From assembly GCA_034638255.1 (NCBI GenBank), contig JAWPGT010000044.1, positions 124,001-188,000 on the forward strand: a stretch of DNA of 64,000 bases, in the 5' to 3' direction. The stretch comes from Coprinus comatus (lineage: Eukaryota > Basidiomycota > Agaricomycetes > Agaricales > Agaricaceae). The stretch's first letter is position 1. The number at the start of each line of letters is the position of its first letter. Both the position numbers and the translations under genes were made by a program. Shown here piece after piece: positions 1 to 12,652 of this stretch. A model generated the notes under the pieces. That model did not search any database. It was not told the origin of the DNA and saw nothing but the letters and a program-made list of their open reading frames with translations.

Positions 1-153
1 AGCCACCTTCAACTGATAGTGGGTGAGTGTAATATTATATGTGAGTACATATAAATACATAGTTATGGTGGAACCCGCGATCTAGTAAGGTCATCACATC
101 ATTGACTCTTCTACGTTACTGCTACTATATTTTTTGCTCTTCTTCTGGCTGTC

Positions 154-590
154 ATGATGCCTAAGTCACCGCCCAATACATGTCGCATATGTGGCAAATC
201 ATATGGCTCCAAGCGCAGCCTAAGTTCAAGTTTACATCAACGAAAAGGAACATATTACTGAGATCGTTGAATAGTCAACTAGCGGATATATTGGTAAAGC
301 AACGGGCTTCTTTAAAGAAGAAGAGTAGTAAGGGAAAGGAGAGGGCATCTGAAATGGATGAAAAGTAGCTAGATTCAGATCATGTAAGACATAGGAGGTT
401 TAATAAACTTATTATCTGAATGTTTGATGTTGTAGATGGAAATTTCTGCTGACCAAACATTATCCCTAGTGTAGAGGATGAACAAGTAGGTAGTTGCGAG
501 AGTTGCGACGCGAGAGAAGTGACCTCAGAGTTACTGGGCCAGTATGAAGTGGGAGAAGCATAAGAGGCTATTAGTACGCTTGGGAGAAGC
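154..590 (+). pseudogene. Degenerate fragment starting with a C2H2-like zinc finger
   Basis: A short reading frame opens with ATG at 154 and encodes a Cys-x2-Cys finger start (CRICGKSYGSKRSL, then His about 11 residues after the second Cys) before stopping after about 35 codons. In the next frames down to about 590 there are acidic stretches (for example VEDEQVGSCESCDAREV) interrupted by stops. This pattern of a leading zinc finger followed by an acidic region is seen at the start of many basidiomycete transposon-associated proteins. I infer a decayed 5' fragment. No complete domain can be read, and the feature could be chance similarity. Confidence 0.25.
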
Positions 591-1199
591 AATATAAGTC
601 GTTGATGTTTTAATTTTTAAATTGAGGTTTGATATCGTCGATAAGTAATAGATATTCTTGAAACGGGAAATCTCCTGGGTTCGGAAGGAAAACTAGGGTA
701 TTGTAGAACTTTTTTTTTTGGAACGATACTCATCATCGCAACAATCACTAAAAGCCATAAAGAAATTAGAATTACTTCAACCAGGATCTGAAAGAGTCGC
801 CAGCACTCGGATGGTGAATAAATTCATGTCACCAAAAAAATTGTGCTCAATCATCTCTTGCCATAGTGTAAGTGGCATTTTAAATCCAATTCTTAAGGTC
901 ATCCATCACTGCGACCGCTCGCTATCAGAGTGGCGTGATAACGCATCTCACTTATCTGGATAACTCGAATTCCTCTGCTCGAAATTTTGTCTTGAAATTC
1001 GAAATTGGTACACCATTTCTCCTCTTGGGTTAATGGTTAGTGGTGAGAAAGTTAAATATAGGCCGAGGGCTGATATACTGATGTATTATCAAGTACGACG
1101 CCCATTACCTCATTCCGCAGTAGAACTTTTGTTGACATGAGTTCATAGAATAAAAGATAAAAATAACCCCTAGTGCAGCCTAGTCAATTTCTGCGGTTG
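591..1199. other. Intergenic, AT-rich, nothing recognised
   Basis: Only short frames without protein-like composition are present. No RNA gene or repeat was seen. Confidence 0.5.
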
Positions 1200-1944
1200 T
1201 AAGGTAGGTCGCAGTCAGATCCAACCCCATCACGTGATACGAGCGTGACAGATTAAGTGAAGTTGGCAGGGAGTTCAGATAAAATGACATTTTATCATTT
1301 ACACAACAATATTTGGGTAAATCCAAAACCAACAAAGTCTTTAAAATAGTAAAATATATGTGTCCTGAAAATATTAGAAGATTTGTTGGTTCCAAAAGTG
1401 TTAAAAGTACCAGATACTGTTCCTCAGATACCAGTATCCATATTAGGAAGGCACTATTAATGAGTTCTGAAATTCAATGTAAATTGACAAAGTAGTTTGG
1501 AACTCATTCTATACACACTCTATAATGCCTAAAAGAAAGAGGAGCCATGTAGCAAACCTAGGGCAATATGCTATACCCAAAAAATGTGAATTCAGAAGGA
1601 AAACCTAGTATATTCTGATTTTAGCCTAGTAAGTGTACTCTCCCTCAATCTGTTTGTGTTATACACATTTTAGCATAGTTCTAATGTAAGAGATAACTAG
1701 GGGCCCTCTTTAGACACGTCTAGCAGGTTCTTTAATCACCAAAAGTCCACCTCTTTACCACAAAATGGTCAAATGAGTAGAGAAGATAAGTATAACAATA
1801 CACTACACTACAGTATATTGTCATCTATATGAGACTACGAGTTCAATGTTCACACAACAAAATGATGTCGTTGATAATGATTGACTCTGTCACATTGTGA
1901 CTTGGGTCATGTGATGGGGTTGGATCTGACTGCGACCTACCTTA
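1200..1944. mobile_element. MITE-like non-autonomous DNA element with 38-bp terminal inverted repeats
   Basis: Positions 1200-1237 and 1907-1944 are inverted repeats of 38 bp with one mismatch (CACGTGA against CACATGA). Both ends carry TA followed by AGGTAGG, consistent with a TA target-site duplication of the Tc1/mariner-pogo type. The 669-bp interior is AT-rich and encodes nothing recognisable, so the element would depend on a transposase elsewhere. The boundaries rest on this one copy. A family of similar copies in the genome would confirm it. Confidence 0.6.
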
Positions 1945-2219
1945 CTTAATTCGTACCTCAGGCCCCAGATCTCAGACTTGACAGGGAATTACAGTAAGCT
2001 ATTTTTATACCGGTAACTACATGAAGCGCATCACACAGTGCATACTGGTGTGCATTACTGGGCAGTTTTTTCTAGTTGAGAGGTATACACATAAATTGAT
2101 ATCAAAATACAACATGTTATTATCTACGGTTAAAACCGTGCAGAAGGGTCCATCCAACGTCCCGAATCAAAATTGGCCCATAAGAATATCTAAGAATGAG
2201 AAATTTGAACTGTACATAT
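1945..2219. other. Short intergenic stretch, nothing recognised
   Basis: Lies between the inverted-repeat element and the 3' end of the bHLH gene. It presumably includes the 3' UTR of that gene. Confidence 0.4.
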
Positions 2220-3632
2220 TCACAGTACACCATTCAGAGGGGGAGTGACCAACCCCAAAACACTAGAAGGCGTTTGTACTAATAACTCTCCCGAACCTCC
2301 ATACCCACGAATTTGATTTTGACCTTCATTTTCCGCGGGATTATAATGGGGCGAAGAATAAGACTGACATATCGTTTCACCTGAAGTTGTATAACTGATC
2401 ATGGAAGGTGGTAGTGGACGAAATGTAGGTGAAGAATTAGTGATGCCACTGATTTTTAGTAGCATTGTTGCAGCATTTTCATCTTCTGGAGTGCGTGTAG
2501 GGGAGAAGCTCTTCTTGTCTTGAAGGACAAAACCTTGGTTTGTGTTGAAGGAAGTAGGTGTGAGAGAAGGGGAACTAGCATTGTGAATACTTGGATGGGA
2601 AAAGCGACGAGTTGGAGAAGGAGGGGAAGGAAGTTGTAACGGAGGTACAATTTCTTTAGGTGCGCTTTGATTCCTGTAGATAGGGGATTTATGGATGTAA
2701 ATGGAAGGATCGAGTAATGTCTCTGGAAGCCAGGATGAAATAGGGGGAAGTCGTTGTTTGAGAAGGGAATCTTGACCAAGTCTAGAGGGAGAGGGTTCTG
2801 GAGAGGGGAAAGAGGTATCTGGCGCGTTTTCTTGTTCAGTCCGAGGTCGTTTAGTAGATTGTATCATATCCGATTCGTACTCCATTTGGTCTGGATTTGG
2901 GCGCGACTGACTCTCCAATGTCAAATAAGTCGGATGTTCGTGCACCTCCCCACCACATTTCGAACACATTTTCTCATTGTCCTCTAGCACCGAGACTCGC
3001 CGCAGTAGGTCCTCCATGAAGGCCACTGTTCGAACCAGAATTTCCAATTTATATTCTTTCTCCTTCTCTTCCTTCTTCCCAGTTCCTGTGGTTTTTCTCT
3101 TTTTAGTACTACCATATTCCTCATCTCCGTCATCGTAGTCTTCGTCGTCATTATTTTCGTCATCCTGCGTGGCTTTTGCCTTCCTACCATAATCTAATGG
3201 GACCAATTGCTTTAATGTTGCGAGAGCATTGTTGATCTTGGTTCGCCGAGCTTTCTCAATGACGGAATGGTTCAGTCGACGCTGAGCTTCACGAGCGGAA
3301 CGAGACAGGGGCCCCGGCTTGCGACCCCGTTTTGCAGGTGGGTTGCCAACGATTAGAGATGGTGTTGATTGAACACTGGACTGCTCATCAACCATAACGG
3401 GGGAAACCCTGATGGTATTTGTAGAAGAATTATCGTCATTGGTCCCGGATTTTCCTGAAGCGGAGGCGCGCTTGGGAAGTATTGGCCTTTGTTGATGCGT
3501 GGTTATGAGAGAAGAGATTCCTGAGGGAGCAATTTCTGGAGAGGGAGACTGAATAGTGTCGGCGCGGGTGCGTTTGGCTCGTCTTGGAGGGTTACAGGCT
3601 GCAGAATAGAGCTCTTTGACAGGAGATGTCAT
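2220..3632 (-). CDS. bHLH transcription factor with long acidic loop
   Basis: A single-exon frame of 470 aa. I start it at the ATG at 3632 (MTSPVKEL); the frame stays open further upstream but without an earlier ATG. An AT-hook-like KRGRKPGP lies near residues 101-108. It is followed by the basic region and helix 1 (RRLNHSVIEKARRTKINNAL, about 118-140, with the DNA-contacting H-E-R pattern), a loop of about 45 residues rich in D/E and then K, and helix 2 (KLEILVRTVAFMEDLL, about 195-211). The rest is Ser/Pro-rich and probably disordered. The long charged loop is known from basidiomycete bHLH proteins of the Ino2/4-like type. The expected role is a nuclear, dimeric, E-box-binding regulator; the target genes cannot be told from sequence. 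It is divergent from SCC3. Confidence 0.85.
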   Translation of the reverse strand: MTSPVKELYSAACNPPRRAKRTRADTIQSPSPEIAPSGISSLITTHQQRPILPKRASASGKSGTNDDNSSTNTIRVSPVMVDEQSSVQSTPSLIVGNPPAKRGRKPGPLSRSAREAQRRLNHSVIEKARRTKINNALATLKQLVPLDYGRKAKATQDDENNDDEDYDDGDEEYGSTKKRKTTGTGKKEEKEKEYKLEILVRTVAFMEDLLRRVSVLEDNEKMCSKCGGEVHEHPTYLTLESQSRPNPDQMEYESDMIQSTKRPRTEQENAPDTSFPSPEPSPSRLGQDSLLKQRLPPISSWLPETLLDPSIYIHKSPIYRNQSAPKEIVPPLQLPSPPSPTRRFSHPSIHNASSPSLTPTSFNTNQGFVLQDKKSFSPTRTPEDENAATMLLKISGITNSSPTFRPLPPSMISYTTSGETICQSYSSPHYNPAENEGQNQIRGYGGSGELLVQTPSSVLGLVTPPLNGVL

Positions 3633-5431
3633 AGTACTGAGGAAAGTGTGGGGGGCAAGATGGACCACCGACCTGTAACATATATAGTATTTGACACATA
3701 ATTTCGGGCGAAACAGATTGGAGTCGATCCAGAAGGGGTATATCTAGGTGCACACTGCTCGTGTGCCAAGAAACGTGCAAAACCCAGGATGAGGCCAATG
3801 CTAAACGGATATTGCACACGACCCTTCCAACTCACACTCCGATTGGTTGATGGCTGGACACGTTCGACCCATTCTCACATAAGAGACGAGTTAACTTGAG
3901 CGCACACTAACCTCAAGGTAGGTGGTCTTCTTTTGGTATCAAGAACCTACATAGGAGCCTGATTAGGTTTTAGGAACGTGTCCAGCGGAAGGTGCGGTGT
4001 TCCATCAGTGGCTTCGAGCTACCAGAAAACACAACGTTCATTTGTGGGCGGCATAAGCCTTGGAGCCTGTATATATATATATGACTTCTCTTGTGGAGGT
4101 GATATAAAAAAACTAGATAAGGACACTTAGGTTGTGGTGTAGTATGATGGTTGGGCGCGTGGATTTGTACGTGAAAAAAAACAAAACAAGAAAATAGACT
4201 CAACAGCCACTCTCGCCCCGTGACCCTGACATTCCCACACCATCAGTCGCTGTAGCAAAACATACACTCTGCATACACTGAAAGGTACTCACTACTAAGC
4301 TTGATAGTAATTATTGAGTATTAACACCCCATCTACTAACCCGATACTCGCACCTCTTTATTCCTGTACGGATAATAACCCAGTACAGAATTCACATCAA
4401 ATAAAGTCTAAACTTACCATTTTTATATCCTTCCCATTCAACTAAATATACCACCGCCTGTCCAAGTAAAGAGTAGTGTACCACACACTGTCGATTACAT
4501 TTCCCATAATGCTTCCGATGAAACGGTGAAGTGCCACATTCCCATCTGGTCTAACTTGGAGGACAATGAGATAAGCTATTCTTTAATCAAGCTACAAGCC
4601 TGAATCACTGCACCTTACAGTGAGAATTCACCTCAAGTTGTCGTGTGACTTGGAGTAAATACTACTTTCCCGTTCCCTACTAGTAGTGCATTGATTAATC
4701 ACTCCGAGTCCAAACTTATCTCCTTGATAGCAAGAATATGACAGTCCTTATCTCATTCTTAACCGCACTTGGTCGCTTAGCAAATTCTGCCAAAGCTTCC
4801 GCTAATGAGAATCACGAAGCATATATGTTATTAGGACGTCGTGTGCCTCAAAATTCTTAACTTCAACTCAACTAGGTTACTACTACTCACGGGAGTATTC
4901 CGGAATTAGTCTGCTGTCCATCGGGAAAAAAGACAAATAGAAAAGTTCCCATACTACCCATTAATATGTATTCAAGAAGACAACAAGACAGTAGTGTACT
5001 TGGTCTTAAAGCGAAGGACAAGACTACTTTTGAAAATGGACTTGACTCACTACTGAGTTTTGTTGCGAAAGCGCTAATACTGACTCTACAGTGTTCTAAA
5101 TTATCATACTCCCATGACTAGATTATGTCGAGTGCATTTAGGAGTTAAAAGATAAGCCGCATCCATACAGGTTCACAGAGTCCGTTTGAAATAAACGAGT
5201 TTTATCAGTCTCATCTATGAAGCGCAGATTCTGATATAACTTAAGTGACGGGGTTTATTCGTACAGAAAAGTGTGGTGTTACTGAGCTAAAACCGTCTTT
5301 TTGAAAATTAGGAGTTAAACGCTAAATGATGTGGACCACTTTAAACAGGTCTTACAGTAGATTAGATAAGCAAGTCACGGTCTCTTTGAGCCCACGACGC
5401 GCCCTCGACGCGCCTTGTATTCGAATCAGCC
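3633..5431. promoter_or_regulatory. 1.8-kb divergent intergenic region (bHLH / SCC3)
   Basis: Contains no convincing gene. It should hold the promoters and 5' UTRs of both flanking genes. A short TA microsatellite lies near 4068-4080. No specific binding site is claimed. Confidence 0.5.
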
Positions 5432-8400
5432 ATGGACGGTACTCCTACGAACACACCGGGCCCTCGTCGTTCTCAAAGGGAACGAAAGGTGGTAAAACCT
5501 TATGCTTCGGGTAAGTCTGAAAGTTGAAAAATATTATTGTAGCTTAACAACAGAGCCCTTAGTTGGCCCAGCATCCGGAAAGCGCAAGCGCAAGACAATT
5601 GATGATGCAGAGGAAGTGGAAGAGGAAGTGACTGACGGAGGTGAAGAGCTGGTACAAGATGAAGCGTCAGATGGGGAGCCGAAAGGTGCTGATGAGGTTC
5701 ATCAAACTTCGAAATCGAAACGGAAACGGGGAAAGGCTAAGGAGACCAAGGTCAAAGGAGGACCTCCAGCAAAACGTCCTAGAACTACTGAAACGGAGGA
5801 TGAAGGTCATACATCTGGAGGGGACGACGCTGACGCTTCTGAGGAAGATGGAGACAATGCAAAGACACCCAGTAAAGCTGTTAAGAAAGGGAAGGCAACA
5901 AACAAAACTAAGGCAAAACGTCCCCGTCAACCGAAAGCTGCAGGTGCAGCTAAGAAGCCGAAGATTACAGGCAGACGAGGCCGGAGAACGAAAGATGGAG
6001 AGGCCTATGATGCAGAACAAGTGGCGAAGGATACAAAAATATCGGCAGATAACCCGCTTTTCAGTGCGCTAACACTTTATTTCCAACAATACCAAGTCTA
6101 ACTCTTAGTAGATGCCGTTGTTGATCCTGCCTCTGCTCTTCAAGATACCGTGGAAGACTTCTTCCGGTCACTGAAAGAATCCCCTGAGGCTGCACAAGCC
6201 GAACTTATCAACCTCATCCTTCGATCGTGTGGGTGCAACGACTCTGTTGACTCAAATCAAGCTGTAGACTATGATGGTGTTGTCGATGCTCTCGACAATT
6301 TCACTGAAGTTTTAAAACAGGAAAATTCCCCTGTTTACCCACTCACTTCCAAACTTGCTGTATTCAAGAAGTTCCGGAAATCACTTTCTGAGTTTGTTGA
6401 CCGGCTAGTCACGTCTGGTGCTGATCTTGGGTTACTGTATACCTCCGACTTGATGGCTACACTACAAACTTGGGTTATCGCGATGTCTTCGTCACAGATA
6501 CGCAGTTTCAGACATACTGCAACTGTTGTTGCGCTGGAAGTTGAGACCTCATTGTGTGACGTTGCCGCTGCTGTAGATAAAGAGGCTGAAGTTGTCAGCC
6601 GACAACGGGAAGGTGAGAAGAAAAGAAAGGGTTCTGGTAAGGGAGCAAACGCACGGGAAAAGGAGCTTGAAGCAAAGGCGAGGGAGATTCGAGAAAGACG
6701 AACTAAACTAGCTGAATATCTCAAGGAATTCGTTGACGGGTAAGTCTGGGTCCTAGAATATCCGAAATTAACGGTTTTATAAGATAATTTATTCAGTGTA
6801 TTTGTTCATCGGTACCGCGATCTTGATCACAATATCCGTGCCGAATGCGTAAGAGCCATTGGGCTTTGGTTCAGCAAATACCCAAACCACTTTTTGGACG
6901 CGTCATATTTACGATATGTTGGATGGGTTCTTTCAGATGCTAATACGCATGTTCGTCTTGAAGCCGTCAAATCATTATCTTCTGTATATGAGCAAGATGA
7001 TTATATTGGTTCTTTGTCACATTTTACTGAACGTTTCAAACCTCGATTATTAGAGATGGCAACTAGCGACATTGAACTATCAGTACGGGTGGCGGTAATC
7101 CAAGTCCTTGAAGCTCTCGATGCACATGCATTGCTTGAAGAAGAAGAACGGGAAAAACTTTGTTTATTGGTTTTTGATGAAGAGGTTAAAGTTAGGAAGG
7201 CCGTTGGTGGATTTGTATTGAGAGTTTGGAAAGAGAATTCGGAAGAAAGGGTTGACCTTGGTAGGAAAGGGAAAGGAAGAAAGAAAGATAAAGACAACCA
7301 GGAAAAATACGAAGAAAGGGTAGGGCTCAAATCGCTTGTGGCACTGTTTGAGAAATGGGGAAAAGCTTTGAACGAGCTTGACGGTGATGTGGACGATTCA
7401 GAGAATGGAGATGATATGCTTGCTACTGGAAGGGATGGAAGTGATTCTGGTGATGGACCACTACAGAAAGCGTCAAGAAGGAAGGAAGTATCGGCTCTAG
7501 TAGGTACTGATCAAAAGGGAAGAATAGCTCTTGCTGTCGAAGCGCTTTGGGATGAAGTGGAAGCTGTGAAGGATTGGGAAGGGATTCTAGAGATGTTATT
7601 ACTCGATCATTCATCTGGATCTAGCGAAGGTAGAACTGCAAGAGTAAATGGGAAAGGCCATACACCTCCAGATGCAGAGGCAGACACTGGTCCTAAAGTG
7701 GTTATTCATGATAGTTGGAGACTAGAGGAAGGCGAAGAAACTAATTTGTTAGGAATTTTGGTGGCTTCCATTAGACAAACGAAAGCAGATGTTGCTGGTG
7801 GTAAAAAGGTAACCCAAAGCCAATACATCTTGAGAGTCACTAAATTTTGTCTTAGAGCGAAGATGAAACAGTAACTAACGATATCACTCGGGAGCTTATT
7901 GCTGCACTCCCTCGACTATTCATCAAGTACCAGACTGATCAACATCGTATTGCCGATGTTTTACAAATACCTACTCTCATGAACCTGGATCTCTATCTTG
8001 AGATGCGCATGATCTCTGTGCGTTCATGATTCGCTATCATTAAAACTTCTGATGTCCTGACAAACGTTGTTCAAAGGCATATAATGCTCTTTGGGACGAC
8101 ATCATCAAACAATTCATGTCCCACACCTCAGTCAAAGTTCTAACACATGCCATTCGTGCCATTCGATATTTAATGGAATCCACATCCCTTTCTAATGCCA
8201 ACGGAACCAAAATTTTGGAACTTGAAGATGAGCTTGCTACCGCCTTAAGGGATACTGTGGGTGGTAGGGATGAAATTGAAGTGGCGACGTTGGGTGAAGA
8301 TGAAGCGTTGGCTTTAGGTGCTCATTGTACACGAATCGGGGTATTATTTGGTATCAGGAATCTTACTTCATGGATGGAGGAAGATGAAAGTGGAAAACAG

Positions 8401-10642
8401 AGTTCTGCATGGGATATCGTGAGTGCTTTGGCTGAAAGAGGAAGGCTGGGGTATGGGCCAGAGGAGCATGTAAGCAATCAGTGGTATCTAAGAAAAGAAA
8501 AGAAGACTGATGACTATATGCGTTCCTTTAGATGGTTGAGCAATCGTTGCACGTACTAACATTACATGTAATGTGGAAGAGCAAAGATATTCCAAAGGCT
8601 CAGGAGGGTCAGGAGTTTACAGCTGACGAGGAAAAATATAGAGATACTTTCCAACAACAGCGTGACTCGCTCGTAGAGAAATTAGCTGAATTTGTAGTTG
8701 GTGCTCAGTCGAATACAGCCGAGGATGTGAGACGAGCGGTAAGTGCCCCATTCTATTTTGTATGGTTACTTTGAATTTTAAACATCCTATTACAGGCTTT
8801 TAAACATTATCTTGACCTCCATGTCCTTTTCGCTCCTGTTAAAGATACCGTTCCCGGGAACGATAGTGAAGATAATATGGAACTTAAAGAGAAGAATGCT
8901 TTCTCATTGACTCTCGACGATGAATCACAATATCGTTGTGCTGGTTATATTCAGGCAGAGATTGAACGGTTTGCAGAAATACTAGAAGAGGGCGGAAATA
9001 GAGATGCGACAGTATCAAAACATGGGAGTGATGATGAGATGGCAAGCGGAGAAGATGAGGATGCTAATGAACGTTCCAAGTCGAAAGAAGCAGAGAAAGA
9101 GAAAAAGGCTTCCAAAAAGCCCAAACATAAAGAAGGTTCGTCCCCACATGTTTTTCTTCTGTCACACAATGTTGAGGGTTATACTTAGTTGATACTGAAT
9201 CTCGTTCTTATTTGGAACGAGAATATCTCTTCATCGATGTCATTTCAACATTCTTGAGAGCGTTACACGCAGGTGCCATAGACCTACGCCATGGTGCAGT
9301 TTTGTTGGCTCACTATGGTCGTCTCGGATACGCATTTGATACATGTGTTAAGATCGTTGTCGATGATCTCCGTGATGAAGGACTGTTGGGTGGTAATTGC
9401 GAGCTCATTGTTAATGTTGTCACCCAGGCAATCGAAGAAGTATGTCTTTGAAACCATAGTTCCATCAAAAAAAGCTTATATTTATTAATAGGCCTTTGGT
9501 CTTGTCATGGACGGTTACGTTGAAGACGAATATAACGCCGTGCAACTGGCCAAACTATTATCAAGTTGCTATATCATACGTGGCAGTCAACTTTCGATTG
9601 TCAAACGATTAGATGGACAATATGTCGTTCAAGTTCAGATGAATTTGTTGAATTGGATCATTAAACGATTAACAGCGTATCAGAAGAATAAGAACAAACA
9701 AAGCTTAAGAAAAGCCCTTTTATTCTTTAGGGTTCTAATACCTTTGTTGAAGGCGGTTCAAAACCGGGATGCTTTGAAAATGTGAGTTATAATGGGTTCT
9801 TGAGGGGTTTGATTTAGCTAAACGATGAGATGATGCCACAGTAAAGCACACTTAGATCAAGCTTTAGATCAAGCTAAAGTGGAAGTGTCACCTACTTTGA
9901 AAGCTTGGGAGCCATATCGTTCATACGAGAAACGATTGAGCAACATTCTCAATAAGGATAAAGGTATGTTATATAAATCTGCACATATAAACATCTTACT
10001 CATACATGTACTTCAGTTGGAGAAGGACGTCGTCGAAAGGCTGACAAGGGAACAGCGAGCGGAGGCGAATTCACTACAGACGAAGAGTCTGGCGGTGAAA
10101 GATTGGGGGAAACTGATGGCGAACAAACTAAACCATCTCGACCACGTCCTAAACCTGTGCGGAAGGGACTTAGAAGAACTCGTGCAAATCCTAATCCTGA
10201 AGCTGGCGGTAGTCAAGATGAGCAGGAACAGACAAACGAAGAGACAGAGCGAGAGGATAACAATGATGTGACCATGGTTACTCCAAAAGCTAACCGAACA
10301 CTACCAGCACCTATTGCTGCAACTTCGCCCCAGGAAAACGCAAGCCAACACGATGAAGTACCAGTTGATCAGATGGAAGTCGAGCCGGTGGCGATAGAGC
10401 CTCTGACCCCTGTGAAGTCGACGGCAGAAAAGGTGGCTGATGAAGTGACAGTTGTCCCTACACCGAAGCCCATTAGCCAAAGTAGGAAACGGATACGCGA
10501 AGACGATGAGGAAACTACTGATAATACCAATAATGAGTCTCCTTCTGCATCTCAGAGTCAACAAAGCGTTTCTCCCGCGCAAAATACACTTAGTACACCA
10601 GTGGATGAAGTGCATGTTCGAAGGAAAAGACTGCGTCGGTAG
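5432..10642 (+). CDS. SCC3: Cohesin subunit Scc3 (STAG/SA/Psc3 family)
   Basis: HEAT-repeat subunit of the cohesin ring that holds sister chromatids together in the nucleus; it binds the kleisin Scc1/Rad21 and DNA. Twelve exons join in phase: 5432-5510, 5554-6063, 6112-6739, 6797-7808, 7856-8017, 8077-8469, 8532-8738, 8796-9135, 9189-9439, 9492-9781, 9842-9963, 10017-10642, giving 1539 aa. Residues 30-190 are a Lys/Glu-rich disordered tail. The STAG domain follows (QIRSFRHTATVVALEVE, about 320-340). The stromalin conservative domain begins at about 406 (FVHRYRD, IRAECVRAIGLW, YLRYVGWVLSD), the signature of this family. The C-terminus is acidic and disordered. Introns are 43-62 nt, and GTGCGC, GTTCGT and GTGCGT donors are used. 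The length is larger than the roughly 1,150 aa of the yeast protein because of the tails. The gene appears intact. Confidence 0.95.
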
Positions 10643-10943
10643 ATATTAAGGAGGTGGGCATCCACTATGATTATACCCCATTGCTTTTAAGTTTGTGTTA
10701 GTACAATTTCTTCCTGTTGTTTATTGTTCTACTTCATTATTATATCTCGCACTGCTATGTTGGGTCGATGTATTTCTTTACTTACTTAACACCACTGATG
10801 TCAACGGTTCATAATGTAATCATTGAGTCCCTCGGACAGGGAACGGATAAATATTTGAGCCCCACATTGCCTACGGGCGTGCGTAACATGCATTTCCTCA
10901 GTGTGGAATTTACCAACTTAGCTAAACACGAGATCTGACTTTG
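10643..10943. other. 3' flank of SCC3, nothing else recognised
   Basis: AT-rich spacer between SCC3 and the F-box relic. A terminator cannot be defined from sequence alone. Confidence 0.4.
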
Positions 10944-12460
10944 TCAGTGGATCGTGCCTTGTGCTCCACCCGCTTTGTTATAATCCCACCCGTACATGAG
11001 TACCTCAGTCGTCTCGCAAGAATTATAAAATAATGTTGTTACAGAATATTCCACTCCTACGTAGGGGCAATCATCACGATCTGAGGAACATGTTACCAGA
11101 TGTCGATCACGCACTATCACACTTGAATCCTGAATGCTGTTATGGGGAATACAGACTCTTTGTACTTCTCCATCGATGAAAACTATAATCCGACACGCAT
11201 CAGGGAATACAGAAACCCGAGATATGAATATAATCAGTAGGTCGCCGAGCACAGGTATTGTATGGAGGACGTTTGTTGCCTTACGCACATCCGAATTATC
11301 ATACGTTGCAATTTCGCAGATTTGCAAAATACCCATATGTCTAGATTCCATCAGATGTGACACAAAGCGAAATGTGGAAATGAATCCCAAAACATTTCTA
11401 CAAAATAATATGTTAGCCATGGGTTTACTGTAACTGATAGAGAGGGTACAAACACAGAAACGTAAGGTGAAGTTGTCTTGTCAATGTCAATGTGTTTCTG
11501 ACTTATGCTAATATACCACCGTCCTTGTGATAGAATAACCGTAATATTACAACGTTGAACGCATTGCATCTTCCAGACATCTCCGTAAATTGGTCGATAT
11601 AATAAGATTCATTGGTTGATACGTATTAGAATGCAATACTGAGACTGGGAGCTCGAAGAGTGGAAGTATGTGTTGCGACGAGTTGAGCAGTTCGCTCATG
11701 ACTTTTCAAGACAACTTGATAGATTTTGATACACACTGAGATTTACGACCTGTGGTCGGTTGACAAACATGTTAGAATAAATTAAGTAGTAAGATAAACA
11801 ATTCATTTCGTTATCTATAATTGTGAGCCGGAAAGTCAAACGTGGCATGGTCTATTCCAGCACAAAACATGTATTCTAGGGAAGGGTTAGCAACGTTCGT
11901 TCCTCGGGGTATGAGTTGTCGACACAACTTTTTGGAAGAATCAAGAACTAAAGTCGATGTAATAGCATTTCGCATATTTGGTCAGAAATAAAATACCTGA
12001 ACTCCGAAAAATTCACGGCAACTTCAACGGTCGAACTTTTACCTGTTGAGATATTGCAAGAGATTTTCTTGCTCATCGATTGCGCTATCATACTTTCTTT
12101 TCTAAGCGTATGTGGAATTATATCAGTATCCAACACAGGATTAATTGACTGTTTCATAGACGTGTAGACGATTTTATGATGCTACAAACTCGCGCCTATT
12201 ATATATAGTATAGCATTGTCGACCAGATACACACGCATCTACTGGGATTCGTCCTGAAGAAGAACGGGAGAATTACTCAAATAGAGGACCGCGGGGGTGG
12301 TGCATGCGAAGACTTCGGGCTAACGCTTTATATGGACTTCGGAATTCTGAGATTGCGTCATTTGTGCCTCAACAACAACTGGTAAACACCAACTCGAATT
12401 CCTGAGTATCGTCAGGAGTCTTTGGAATAGAAGGAGGCTGATATTAGAAGTTATCCACGA
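10944..12460 (-). pseudogene. F-box protein relic, copy A (internally inverted)
   Basis: One of four copies of an F-box gene family in the window. On the minus strand the 5' end (about 12400-12460, matching the MDNSQ start of copies B and C) and the C-terminal part (10944-11420, matching their GEV..SIPxN and EVLxYGW blocks) are collinear with copy B. The middle part, which carries the F-box itself, lies on the plus strand at about 12001-12395. Frames are broken throughout. The family pairs an F-box (LPVEILQEIF) with a C-terminal region opening with LPGGRW, as in many basidiomycete F-box proteins presumed to be SCF ubiquitin-ligase adaptors. This copy cannot encode a functional product. Confidence 0.75.
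12001..12395 (+). other. Inverted F-box core segment inside copy A
   Basis: Reading the plus strand gives LLPVEILQEIFLLID, then a stretch matching RRFYDATSLRLLWYSVVDQIH in divergent form, then GWCMRRLRANALYG and SFVPQQQL. This is the exact order found on the minus strand in copy B (about 31310 down to 30970). Both flanks of this segment keep minus-strand orientation, so the roughly 395-bp block has been flipped in place. Confidence 0.7.
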
Positions 12461-12652
12461 ACAATAAGCAAGGTTTGAAAGTCACAGAAGTCAACACCTA
12501 CATCTACACTCGCCCAACGTGCGCATTATTTATATGTACCTGTAATCGTATCGATGATCGATATCAAGCTCACACATCACGGTATGAAAAAATATTATTC
12601 TAATCTTGCGTACTAAATACTTAACATAACATCGTAAATCCCAAACTTTATA

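Noticed and set aside
5641..6072. 143-codon basic frame inside SCC3 exon 2
   Set aside because: Shifted-frame shadow of the Lys/Glu-rich exon.
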